Source: Desarmillaria ectypa
Taxonomy: Eukaryota > Basidiomycota > Agaricomycetes > Agaricales > Physalacriaceae
Reading direction: 5' to 3'
DNA: 64,000 nt
Assembly (NCBI GenBank): GCA_030407005.1
Contig: JAUDYN010000002.1
Span: forward strand, 3,968,001-4,032,000
This document shows, piece after piece, positions 24,077 to 35,133 of this stretch; positions within the stretch are counted from its first letter, which is position 1; the number at the start of each line of letters is the position of its first letter. The notes beneath the pieces were generated by a model, which ran no database searches, was not told the origin of the DNA, and was given only the letters and a program-made list of their open reading frames with translations. A program made the position numbers and the translations under genes.

Positions 24077-25890
24077 ATGATGGATATCTCACTGAATATC
24101 TGGTTCGAAGTGAGAGGGATATTATTTACATAGATTGATGACTATTGATCTGTACCAAAGGTGCTTAGATTCCTGCATCTTCACAACTTGTTACGTCTGG
24201 CCGGGACCTCAAACAATATGTGACGTTTTGATGAGGCGATCGTTATTTGTTGTATTGAGAGAAACGAGAAAAGTACCATCATCACTGCCTGTCCCTCAGC
24301 CTATGACTGAGCTCTCTAAACCAGCATGGATCAGTCTCTTGTTTGAATCACACTGTCGTGTACGGTTTATCCCTTGCCTTACTACGACTGTTGGCTGGCT
24401 GGATATTTTCCCCCAGTTCTGCGAGGCAAAAGATGTACGTACTATTAACTTCATATTCAGCACCAGCCTATGCTCCAGTTGCAAGCAGACAGTACGTTTC
24501 TCCTAACAAAGTAAACTAGCATTGATATCGACCACCGTAGGCCCCTGAAATACCCTGGAACTGAGGTGTTTTGTGATCTGCGCCCTTCGAAGAAGATAGC
24601 AGGCAAAATAACCTCTCCTCATCCTAAACACCGAAACCGAGACTTAATATGGCAAATAGGGAAAAACCAGACTCATTACCTGCTGAGAGACGTGATAACA
24701 ACCAAGCAGCGTTGGTATGCATTGAATCAAGATGAAAGGGCCTATTCAAGCAAGAGGAATGCACTGATGCATTCGGTAACTATCTGTCACGTTTACCTTC
24801 GAACCTGGCAGGCTGATGTTTCTGTAGGAAGTCCTGGCGTGCGAAAAATGGGTTAAGGAAAAAGTAGCGTTCCGAGTTAAAGAATTAGAAGAAGTGAGAA
24901 AGGAGGGAGGTCATGCGTAAGCGTTGCGCATCGTACTATAACGCACGAGATAATCTTTCTTTTTTCTTCGATGATTTTCGAGAGACTGAAAGAACTCGGT
25001 TACGAGTACGGGCTTGGGTGTCTTGGTGTTGGTGGATTCAACGAATACCGACATGTTAAACGATCGGTTGTGTTGACGGAGGAGAATGAGTCGTGATGTT
25101 GCAACTTATTAGATCGCATTGGTTACGCTGCAAGGCTGGCGCGACATACGTGGAGAATTGATTTAATGGATGGAAGAAATCAGGGAAGACATCCTTGCTC
25201 ATGTCCTCGCTAAAGTTTTTTTTTCGCTGCATATATACGCTTTTTCGGTCCGCAAGCGCATTTCCCCAGTTTTCCCTCTGCCCAGGAATTCCTCTACTTC
25301 CCCATCATGAGGCAAATCCTTGACCTTCCGAGCAATGTTTACGTGGATATTCACGTCTTCTATAATATCGTTCCCCGGATGTCTCGGATGTCCCAACAAT
25401 GGCAGGGCTTCGTAATAATTTACAATCAGCTTCTATGTATCGTAGGCCATACGGACTGTCTATAGTCGATCGACGTCTTTCGCAAAGGCGCTTTTCTACG
25501 TCTCGCGTGTAATAGTTTCATGTGCAGGTCACCTTGCCGTGCTTTACCGGATGTAACATCGTAAACGGTTATGTATGGAGTTTAGAGCAGCTTTCGAGTC
25601 CTCAAGATCCCAGAGACCTTTTGGTAACCTTTATCGGGATGGTGAGCCTGGACCCTGATACTGCAACTATCGATGACCTGAATCGGTTGCCCCATTTTTA
25701 TCGATGCAAAGTCTGTGGTGGCAAGGATGTTGCTGACCGGAAACTTTTCGTATGTCTCCTTTTTTTCGTTCCCGAACAAGACAACGGAGGCAGTCCTTTA
25801 GGTACACCATTTGTATAAGGATCATAAATTCTTTAGCGGAGCCGAAGAAGAGGCGCAGATTATCACCGTCGAAGGATTGATTCTTTTCCT
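24077..25890 (+). pseudogene. Decayed F-box gene (Agaricomycete F-box/Cys-pair family)
   Basis: Exon-like blocks in order match the large Agaricomycete F-box family: an F-box start (LNIWFE spliced to VLRFLHLHNLLRLAG, then DVLMRRS), the LSKPAWISLLFESHC block, a Cys-pair block (FCEAKDVRTINF, LCSSCKQT), EVLACEKWVKEKVAFRVKEL, RLKELGYEYGLG, and a C-terminal YRCKVCGGKD followed by VHHLYKDHKFF. Three faults argue for decay. The frame slips by one base at about 24214, inside the F-box. The exon before the Pro-Leu-Lys-Tyr-Pro block does not join in phase. A TAA at 25164 interrupts the WRDIRGELI/WMEEIRED block. Sequencing error or misplaced introns could explain one fault, less easily all three. The exact ends are uncertain. 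Confidence 0.6.
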
Positions 25891-27981
25891 TAGCTACCCC
25901 GCGACTTTAGGGGTCTCGAACATTAATTGCTGGTATTTTGGAGGGAAGCTATCGTTACTCGTTCTCGCTGTCAAATAATATATATATATATATGTGTGTG
26001 TGTCAACCTCACGAGAATGCGAGTTGTTGAGCAGTTTATTTTCATTTTCTCTATGAGGCAGGAACGACCAGCAACCGTCTTTGCGGCGATCTTGAAGAAG
26101 GCCAATGAAAGCCAGGGTCGCTAAATTATGCATCTAGCCTCTCTCTCGTCTCTTCGTCTGCCCTACCTTATACTCGTGGTCCTGGGGCAGCCTTATCACC
26201 CCGAACACACGGTACCATACGACGCTTATCAATAAGATAGTCGAGATTACCGCTGCTCCTAGGTCATGCATCATTCTCGGAAGTTTTTATTCACAGGATA
26301 CAGAGCCGTAACATTCTGGTTCTCCGCTATTCGTAAGAGAAACGTTCGGTTCATAGACGTAATCCGTTTATACGATCGTCAGTAGATGTATCATACTGAC
26401 TGCTGACTCGAGGAACAGTTGTATCCGACAGAAAGAGCAAGCAAGCCTCGTATACGTGCGGCCAATTAGGAATCGCATGCATGAAGTCTTGGAAACTCGC
26501 GGCTTCTACCAATGGCTATGTGGCAGGTCGGCTGATGAAACCTTGACTTGCGTGAGCGCCCAATGTCAGGTAGGGAATGATCTTTCGGCCTGCTAAACCA
26601 GATCTGGCACGACCGAGGGCCCTTTCATCTGGTATGATTAAGCCGGCGATCACCGACGTGTCTTGTTGAGAGCCAGTGAATATAAGTACTCCGATAATTA
26701 CAACGCACTACGACTAGCAAGAGAAGTAAACGTGTAACTTGAGGAACCAAGAACTCCGAGACTTGATATATTATGTTAACGATCGATGAAAAAATGGGGA
26801 CAATACCTATTCAAGCTCAGCTGTCTCCGTATGATGCCCGCCAGAGAGAAGTGAAGACCACGGTTTGTGATGACCCTTACTGCCTAGCACATGAATACAT
26901 GGAGCTCTAAGGCCATGAACAAAGCTCCATTACGATCTTGTGTTCCAGATCAATGACAGGGCATTCTAAGAGATGAATATCCGGGAATGTTCAAGGCAGC
27001 GGGAATTCGATCACGACATTCTACGATGTAACCTATGATAGATGCAAAAGATCATCGATAAGACTTGCGGCACTACAGATTTTTGTCAATCGATACGTAA
27101 ATACTCACCAGAACATAAAAAATTTGCGGATCTTATACCGGTGCATGTCCTTGTATAAATGTCAGCTAGAGATCAGGACAGATGAAAGCGGTGCCTTTAC
27201 CTGCAGGTGACACAATTTTATGACAGAGAATTGAAATCAGACCTCACAGACCTTCTTTTTGACCTTTACAGACCTTCCCGAGCTATTATATCCGTACTAG
27301 TAGTCTGAACGCTGGGGCCTTGGGCCAAATATTGTCGGTGACATGGACTCGGCGATCACGATCTCCACGTGGCAAGCTGCCAAATAGTTCAAGTTACCGG
27401 TGACTTTCCTTACACTTGCCGTCTTCAGGCCTACGCCATACGTCCAGATTTTTTACCCGGCGTCTCTGAGTTTCAGTTCATCTCCGCGAATTTGAAGAAT
27501 CCCGCTTTCATTGCACCCCCAACGCATGTTCAGGGTAAATTGATTGAAAGCGGTCTCTGCAGTGTAAGTGAACTCGGAACTTTTCGACCCCTGGCTATTG
27601 GACGACATGATACTGGAGCTACTTTAGCGTTTGAGAATTCCCCCCCTCCTGTCTTGTAATACGGGCAACTGCTTGGCAACCAGATCTTGCATGACTTCGT
27701 AGCTTTATTGCAACCAACCAGCCGTAACAAGGATGTTTCGTGGAGAAGATCCCCTACTAAGTCCGATCTATTCTCGTTCTTCGAGCTGTTGTGGACCTCA
27801 TGTCACACTCGTGTAAAGCCCTGTTTTCCTTCAATTCATCAACGGCTTGTTCTTTCGTGCAATATTTGTTCATCGTGAGCGCTTATCCCTCCCGTTCTCG
27901 TAAGTTTATAATAATAGAAAAACAGCCTTGTCTCCTACAGATTGTATTCATCCGACACTCTTCTTCGAAGTATCGTCTACT
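25891..27981. other. 2.1 kb intergenic region
   Basis: No recognised gene. It holds a dinucleotide microsatellite near its left end and only short unsupported frames, the longest at 27369-27659 (+), with no family resemblance. The right end must include the ABC-transporter promoter. Confidence 0.45.
25977..26002. repeat. Compound (AT)n(GT)n microsatellite
   Basis: A run of AT dinucleotides passes directly into a run of GT dinucleotides, a simple compound dinucleotide repeat. Confidence 0.85.
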
Positions 27982-30632
27982 ATGAAGGACAAATCCGACG
28001 CAAATGTGCAGCCTGATTCTTATGGTCCGGACCGCCGAATCGTCTCTCATAGACTAGGGGTGTGGCGGTTGGTCATGCTCAAGACCGACTCCTTTGATGT
28101 CTTGAGGAATATACGGGATGTAGTGACTGCTATACCTCTCTTCTTCAGAATGACATCTGAAATCTATGCCTTGGATCCTATTCTCACGACTCTTTACGTA
28201 GTATCACAATTCTCCGGCTTGAGCTCACTACTACAAGCCGAGTCTACCTTGATGCTGTACTTGTCCAGCAAAATGCTGAAAAGTGTGGGTACTATTATCT
28301 GATGGTGTTGCTATCGTTGAGTATATCTTTCACTACAGATCGAGACCGGGATCACGCAAGGGTTCACCCATTGCGAATCGACACTTGCTATCATTATTGT
28401 GCAACTGGCTTGGATCATTGCTGCAGGCTCACTGACTTGGTACAGGTAAGATTGACTTTCCGACAAAATTGAAAGACGATCTCACGTGCCTTTTCAAGCA
28501 ATCGTTTTTATCCTAATTTTCGCCGCCGTGTGGCTGCTCACTATAAAATCATTCGCATGAAAGGTATAAGGCCATTTTCGCACACAAAAACTCTTAACAC
28601 ATAACTTTTCTTCATATAGTCGAGCTCGAGAAATACCGCTATCTTGACAGCACATTTACAGGTACGTTCTAAGGCTCTATTGTTCCGCCGAGTATTAACC
28701 TTTAGAATAGGCTCTGAAGGCAACGATGAAATTCATGGTGCCTGGGACTCATTTTCAGCGATAGTATCGTTCCTCTCTCAGATCACGTCTATGTGCCTTC
28801 AACTCGTGCTCATCGCTCAAACTGCCCGCGAATTTGGCCACCCTTCTTTCGCAGTGATATGTATCCTAAAGCCGCTGTATGATAGTCTATCTCAGCATCA
28901 GTTGTGGGGCCACGGTGAATACCTGAATTCTTTTGCCACGGTCCACTTGCTTACTCGTCGAGATCCACAGAATATTTTTCCTATGCGGAAAATAAAGACT
29001 TCGAGCGAATGCATGCTCTGTGGTCTCTTACCGCTCAAAAATATCGTTCAGAGGTCCTTGCTGGTGGCCTTTCAAATTATATCGTTGGAGGTGGCGTTTG
29101 ATCTTATATCCAAAATCGGAGCTCCATACCTGACAGAAGAAATTATAGAATATACTGAATCGTCGACGCGTGTTGGTAATATTCCAACCTCATCCCCTGA
29201 AGAGCAATATGGTCAATATTCCACGCCATTTGTGAGCATTGTCTCTGACCTTCTAGGCAAAGCGCCCATGGTGAGTCGTAGAATCATCAACTCGTGTGAG
29301 GCTAGTCGTAACCAGTAATCTGTAGATATACTTGGCAATGTCTGTTGTGATGAAGCCTTCCACTTTCTCTGTGGCGTCGTTTACTGTATTGCAACGGTAC
29401 TCAGCCAACCTTCAATTTTCGCTGCAGTGGTTCCTCGCGAGCATCGCCAATTTCCGACAAGAATGTCAGTGGATAAGTCGTTTCTACGATTCGATGAATA
29501 TGCCTACCAGAATGTCGTATGACTGCCGTGAGTATCCTCCTTCAAAATTTAGATCGGAGAAACTTGGCCACCCAGACTCCATGCAACGAGGAATGTCCTT
29601 CGAACTTCGGTAAGTATATGAACGACTGTGAACGAATTGGATCGTTGATGCTTGACACCCGTACAGAGACGTGTACTTCTCGTATCAAAATAATACATCT
29701 GCTTTGAAAAACATTTCGCTCTCTATTCAATCCGGACAGCTCGTCGCCATCGTCGGGACCAATGGAAGCGGCAAATCCACATTAATCAAACTCTTGACTA
29801 GGATGATTGAACCGACGTCTGGGACGATTCTGGTTGACGGGCATAGTATCTCGGACTACAAGCTAGCAGATTTTCGTCGGGCCACGGCTTGTTTCATGCA
29901 GGACCACCAAATATTTCCGCTGTCTTTCTGGGAGAACGTCCGTATGGGAGATGTTGACAATATATACAGCAACGACGAGATCATGAACGCCATCCGCAAG
30001 GGTGGTGCTGAGGGAGTGTTGACCGGATTGGCCGAAGGAAGTGCCACAATCTTAGGAAATGACGATAGACCAACCAGTGACTATCGAAGGTGCAATTTCT
30101 GTTCTTCAGATGACAAAGAGCCGCATCCATTATTGTCTCAATGGAAAGAACTGGAGAGGGATGCTAAGGTTTCGGGTGGAGAAAAGCAGCGAATCGTGGC
30201 GTGAGTATCCAATCCGTTCCCATCTCCGTTGTAGCTCATCTCTGTTTGCAGTGCGAGAACGTTCATGCGCTTCCACTCCGGAAAAGTCAGCTTCGTAGCG
30301 GTAGATGAAGCTAGCTCAGCTCTAGACGCTGCGGGCGAAGCCCAACTCTTTGAGAATTTGATCACCGAAAGATCAGAGAAAACAATTGCCATTGTTACCC
30401 ACCGGTTCGGACCCTTGACACGCCGTGCAGATCTCATTCTGTGAGTTCTAGCTATACATATCAGGAGAGAGTCCAACTGATCGTACACAGCTGCATGAAG
30501 GACGGATGCTTGTCTGAGTCTGGACGACACGGTGAGCTACTAGCGCTGAATGGAGAGTACGCGAGGCTCTACAATATTCAGGCTGGCGAGTTCACCAATG
30601 GTATTGCCACAGGTTTAAAAGAATTGATCTGA
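27982..30632 (+). CDS. ABC half-transporter (MsbA/HlyB-like, one membrane domain plus one NBD)
   Basis: Twelve exons, join(27982..28284,28339..28445,28499..28563,28620..28661,28711..28914,28971..29090,29137..29270,29326..29516,29553..29609,29667..30200,30252..30440,30491..30632), stay in frame for 695 residues. The N-terminal half has hydrophobic segments (LAIIIVQLAWIIAAGSL; FSAIVSFLSQITSMCLQLVL). The nucleotide-binding domain has Walker A GTNGSGKST, a Q-loop ACFMQDHQ, signature VSGGEKQR (first residue Val where Leu is usual), Walker B VSFVAVDEASSALD and H-loop THRFGPLT. It should export or move a substrate using ATP, probably as a homodimer; the substrate is unknown. One donor (GTATGA at 29517) was chosen because the stronger GTGAGT at 29528 breaks the frame. 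It is the last host gene before the transposon island. Confidence 0.87.
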
Positions 30633-33526
30633 GGAATATGTAATATAAACTACGTGGGCACCAAATCAATATCGACTGATGACGAGATATTATCTATACC
30701 ATTCGTAGATCTCGCATTAAACTCTATTGCAACAGACACATGCACTTGCACTATATCAGACTTTCGCAGGTTAATATTCAGTCGCTGTGACTGTATCTGG
30801 TCTAGCTCTCGCCGCCCAGGTACATTCTAACGTATTCAGACAGACTCTTAATTCTTATCTGTATTCATCCAAGCTGTTCCATACTGTGAGAATATCTCAG
30901 ATGAATTGTCGTTTAGTGTTGTTTGTTCTCATCGTCGCTCAGAAGTTGTTCTTTGCTGATAATTGAGACCAAATGTTGTCTGACAACGAGTAAGGCGCCA
31001 CTCTTGTCTGATTTATGTTATCATTTCCTTAAACAAGAGCACAATAACTCAATTATCTGCGCTATCGCTTTCAAGTCCCTCTGTATGTCATTCTCCGGAC
31101 ATGCGAGTTCCTGATCCCTCGCCACGAGACACAGCGCTTGGTGTTCCGACGTCTTAGGGAATCCCGCAGGAAGTTGTTGCATCTGAAACCTCCAAAAGCC
31201 GTGCGGTTACAAAACAATGATGTCAAGGATGGTTTTTTTGGTGTTTTTCCTAAACAGCTCCTTACCGGCGTCTCCAAATGTGGAAATTTCACTTTCGGCG
31301 GAATGAGTAGATAATTTCTTGATGGGGATTCTTGTAAGGTTATAAGGTGGTAACATAGCAGGTGTTGTTGGAATTTCTGGGTATTCGGAATTGGGTCAGA
31401 ATACAGAAAAATTTCCCGGTGACCAATTTTGTGGATGACACAATCACGTGAAGCCTGCCATTACCGACACTGGGACTTGTGTAGTTCAATATCCATTCTT
31501 CATGGACATTTTGATGATTCTAACTTTAAAAAATTTCCAAAATAACACAGTCGAACATCTATCTATGTAGCAACAGATTAAAAAGTTGTTTCCAGCTGAG
31601 TCACAGAACATGAGGTGAGTGACCAAAGATATTGTGACATTACCTGAAGGAGACGAAGCTTTTCACCAAGCTATAATATGATGCTGTCTAGTGGAAATAT
31701 TTAGAACAATGCCGCTGATTGATTGCAGATCATTGCTGTGAGAATTCAGATGCCAGTAACATGTTTATCTGAGCTACAGGCATTCCTTACCCAATTTATA
31801 TGCACAGCCTCTGATTTGACTCATAGCTTTCTCCTTAGCCACCTCTATTCTCTTTGTTTTCAGACTCTCTCTCTCTCTTCTGAACTACCATGACCTGGAC
31901 TGCAAATAGTATATTTCAACTGGCCACAAAGAAACTGGTATTTTTTGCTCTTATTTTAAGCTTCATGGCTCATCACAACAGTGTTGGCTGGTATATTTTC
32001 TCATTGAGGGTAATGTTGCATTGCATGCTTGCTACTCACTTTATTCATGTGCTAGGCTCTCCATCATGACTGCAAGTAACTTGAGCAGTGACTCAGCTTC
32101 TGACATATTTGATACCTTGCCTTCCAATGTTAGGATGATGACCTTGACCTGCATCTGACCATACAATGAAACCTTCCAGACTAGGATGAATAGTAATTGA
32201 AGTTGATCTAGACAACTGGCTACTGATAGATAGGGAAGTGTACACAATGTCTGATGGCTGGTTTTGGAGACCTACTTCTCTGCTGTGATCATTTAATCTT
32301 TCTGCAGTAAGTCTATGAATGTCTTATTTGCTGATTATTTTGATATCATAGTTCCTGCCTGTGTCAAAGTGAGTCCAGTGCTGAATAGTTCTACTGCCAG
32401 CTTCTATTTTTGTTATGAAACAGAGTCAAAGTAAATGTTAGGGACAAGCAATATATCCAACAACCTCTTCCTGTGAACATATTCTCATGTGACCCAACCT
32501 GAGGTTGTAATGAGAAACATAAGATTCTGAGGATGAGGATGAGGATGAACATATCTAACTGATAGATGGGCTCTTTTCTAGCAACTGATTAACTTGTTTC
32601 TCTCTGCTTCTCTTCCTTATCCTTCTTCTCTCTTCTCTAGACAGGTGGCTTCCTGGAGAAGGATGAAATGCACCAACATCCTTGTATCCTCTTATCATGG
32701 GTCTCTAGGCCTAGGCAGAGTCCTATCAGGGCACATTAATCAAGAAATAGGTCACCAGGTAAGTAAATACACTGTACTTGTCACAGGAGAATTACAGAGT
32801 GATCAGCCTTGTGTTTACTATTGGTCAGCTCATTACTATTTAATGGTCAGAATGGTGGCATATATTATACCTTAAGAATGAAGACTAAGGACTGAATCTG
32901 GGTTCAAACTGAAGTGGCACATGAATCTGCCAAAATAAATGAAGCACACTGTGATAAAGAAAGTGGGTAGTAGAGACAGAGTATATGTAGATGTCACTTA
33001 CTTCCTCTAGAATGCTTCAAGTTGCAGGGGGGTCAAAGAAATATCAACTGAACATATTTTGGGAATTGTCAATGGTCATAGTGGTTGGTAGGTGGTAGAT
33101 CAGTGGCAAAGTCTGCCTGATTAACCAGATCCAAAGTACCTCTGACTCCACTCTGATTTTATTGTCTTTAGTCCTAGTATCCTTTGATTACCATATTTTG
33201 ATTATGAATAGCATACAAATGCTGCAATGTGACCCTACTTAGACTCTAAGTGTTGGGATTTGCAACTTCAAGCTTGTGCTAGAAGATTTCTAAACTTTGG
33301 TATCATCAATTTGGCATGATACTAGAATATAATTAGGTACTTTAGTAGAATCTTCTAGATATATTCTGTAGTATTTAAGGAGCCTATCTCAAGCTCTCAT
33401 AGCTAACAATTCAGTATTCTCTATTCAGCATGCCTCCCACTGCAATAGTTACAATACTGAGTATGATTAAGCTCAGAAATTTGTGTCTTTAAAAAAATAG
33501 GAAAGAATGATCTGAGTTGAAGGCCT
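30633..33526. other. CpG-poor left flank of transposon nest
   Basis: No gene recognised. From about 31.7 kb the sequence is A+T-rich and almost free of CG dinucleotides, which are common in the host genes on the left. It probably consists of old, heavily deaminated repeats. A 180-base segment at about 33252-33430 begins TGTTGGG and ends CAGCA, like a small Copia-type LTR, but I found no partner for it. Confidence 0.5.
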
Positions 33527-33531
33527 TGAGC
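33527..33531. repeat. Target-site duplication of element D, left copy
   Basis: TGAGC directly precedes the left LTR of element D; the same five bases directly follow its right LTR at 49104-49108. Confidence 0.85.
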
Positions 33532-33969
33532 TGTTACAATTTTTCTATTTTCCGCTCTTATCTTATCTTATCTGATCCCAGCCGATCTTATCTCATTTTA
33601 TCTTATCACTTCTCTCTCTATATTATCTGATAATCACTGATCAACATCCAATATCCATGGTGGCATTGCATTATATCCTCACCATACTTGCACAATAATG
33701 TCATCATACTCACATAATAGCCTCACTATTGTCTTATTCTCACATGGATATCTCATGATTACAGACATATATTTAAATTCCCCTTTTGATATATAAGTCA
33801 CATAGTTTACACTGTACACTCTCCATCTTTCAACTAAAGTTTATTTCTATACCATATACTCTCCACCAGATCAAAAGACTATAGCCATTCTCTAAGGGTG
33901 ATTATCTGAATGCAAGACAGCCCAAAGGATAATGTGTGTCTGCAGATCATGTAGAATGTGGGTCTAACA
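33532..33969 (+). repeat. 5' LTR of element D
   Basis: 438-bp LTR, TGTTACAATT...GTCTAACA, closely similar to 48688-49103. It has a TATA box (GATATATAAG) near 33789-33798. About 35 bases downstream is ATCTTTCAACTAA (33825-33837), the presumed transcript start that pairs with the adjacent primer-binding site. Confidence 0.85.
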
Positions 33970-33970
33970 A

Positions 33971-33983
33971 TTAGTTAAAAGAT
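33971..33983 (+). promoter_or_regulatory. Self-priming primer-binding site of element D
   Basis: TTAGTTAAAAGAT starts one base after the LTR and is complementary at 12 of 13 positions to the presumed RNA 5' end inside the LTR (33825-33837). The single mismatch is a G-to-A change. Confidence 0.7.
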
Positions 33984-34391
33984 TTTTCTTCACCTCTTCA
34001 CTGCCAGCCATGAAGAGACACATCACAGGACAAATGAACCCTGGAAACAATGAACAATCACTCTTAGCACTGCCATTGGTGGTGCCTTCTTGCTTGTCTT
34101 TTTTACCACACTTATATTTCTAACATAGGGAGAGGAAATCTGAGCCTATCTATACTGATGAAGGGTCTTATGACCACAGAGACCTCCCCCATTTCCACTC
34201 TACTATGTCCTACCCTGATGACCAACTCCCACAAGAGTGGATCCAGCAAGTCTGGCATTCTCTCAGGAGGAAGAACTCTCTCACCACCAAATCACATTCA
34301 TCCTCCAGTCTTTGGTGATATGCCATCTATGCATTCACACCTAGATTTTGCGATTTTGTCACAATACTATTGCACATCTATCCTATACTAG
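33984..34391 (+). pseudogene. Element D Gag N-terminal remnant
   Basis: The frame through 34057-34131 encodes a hydrophobic run (STAIGGAFLLVFFTTLIFLT) and then Glu-Glu after a stop. It matches the N-terminal Gag segments of elements A (42574-42651) and B (about 47125-47210). Stops follow at once. The similarity to the other elements fades by about 34390, where a different A+T-rich sequence begins. Confidence 0.6.
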
Positions 34392-34673
34392 TGATACATA
34401 GAGGACTATAGCTGAGGCTTCAAGCTGATAGTTAAATGCAGTAAGCAACTAGTAGAGCCAGGACTTAGATGCAACATCATTAGTGGGTTAAATCTACCAG
34501 CCAGCCAGACTAGTAACTCGAATGCTAGCAGGACTAAATGAAATACAGCCACTAGCAAATGAAGGATGCTACTAGCACACCAAAACCAGGAGCAGAGTAC
34601 ACAGATCTCATGAAGTTCTGTCACTAGCAGCCCAGACTGGGCATAAACACCTAAGTCAGGATAACTAGTCACA
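34392..34673. other. Unassigned CpG-poor sequence left of element A
   Basis: Sequence with frequent ACTAG/CTAGC words between the D remnant and element A. Its continuation is on the other side of A, from 43172. No coding potential recognised; probably part of another inserted repeat. Confidence 0.4.
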
Positions 34674-34678
34674 TGGTA
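34674..34678. repeat. Target-site duplication of element A, left copy
   Basis: TGGTA directly before the left LTR of element A; repeated at 43167-43171 directly after the right LTR. Confidence 0.9.
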
Positions 34679-35101
34679 TGTTAGGTACCAACTTGGGCAT
34701 GTGACTTGGGACAGTCAGCTGATATCTCTGGGCCGTTACACATTTGAACGATCACCCAATGAGAGATATAGAAGCCAACAGTCTTCGGTGTTGTGTGAGC
34801 AAGAAGTATATGATGTTAATTTAAACAAGAGATAGAGTACAACTGTCTAGTTTACTCTGTTTATATAGTATTTCTACAGCATTATAATTAGATGAAATGC
34901 TACAGTCCATGCGCAAATGGTGTCAAAGTTGGATGATCTGGGAGGATCATAGAACCAATAGAAAGCGTCTGGGGTGACATACAGTGAGAACGAGGGTGGT
35001 AGCCAGCAAATAGCTGGATACGAGTCAGTTTCTGGGCTAGATTAGATGGGTGAGTCATGGATATGACTTGGATAAGATAAGATAACGGAAAAATCATAAC
35101 A
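34679..35101 (-). repeat. 3' LTR of element A
   Basis: 423 bp. By eye it differs from the 5' LTR at 14 positions, 13 of them CA/TG versus CG type. In element orientation it begins TGTTATGATT and ends CCTAACA. Confidence 0.92.
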
Positions 35102-35114
35102 TTACCCCCTTGTT
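35102..35114 (-). promoter_or_regulatory. Polypurine tract of element A
   Basis: On the minus strand AACAAGGGGGTAA directly precedes the 3' LTR, the expected place for plus-strand DNA priming. The same motif precedes the right LTRs of elements C and D. Confidence 0.7.
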
Positions 35115-35133
35115 AAAGCAGTCATCCTGACTG

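Noticed and set aside
33252..33430. Possible small Copia-type LTR (TGTTGGG...CAGCA)
   Set aside because: No second copy, no target duplication and no clear primer-binding site could be found.
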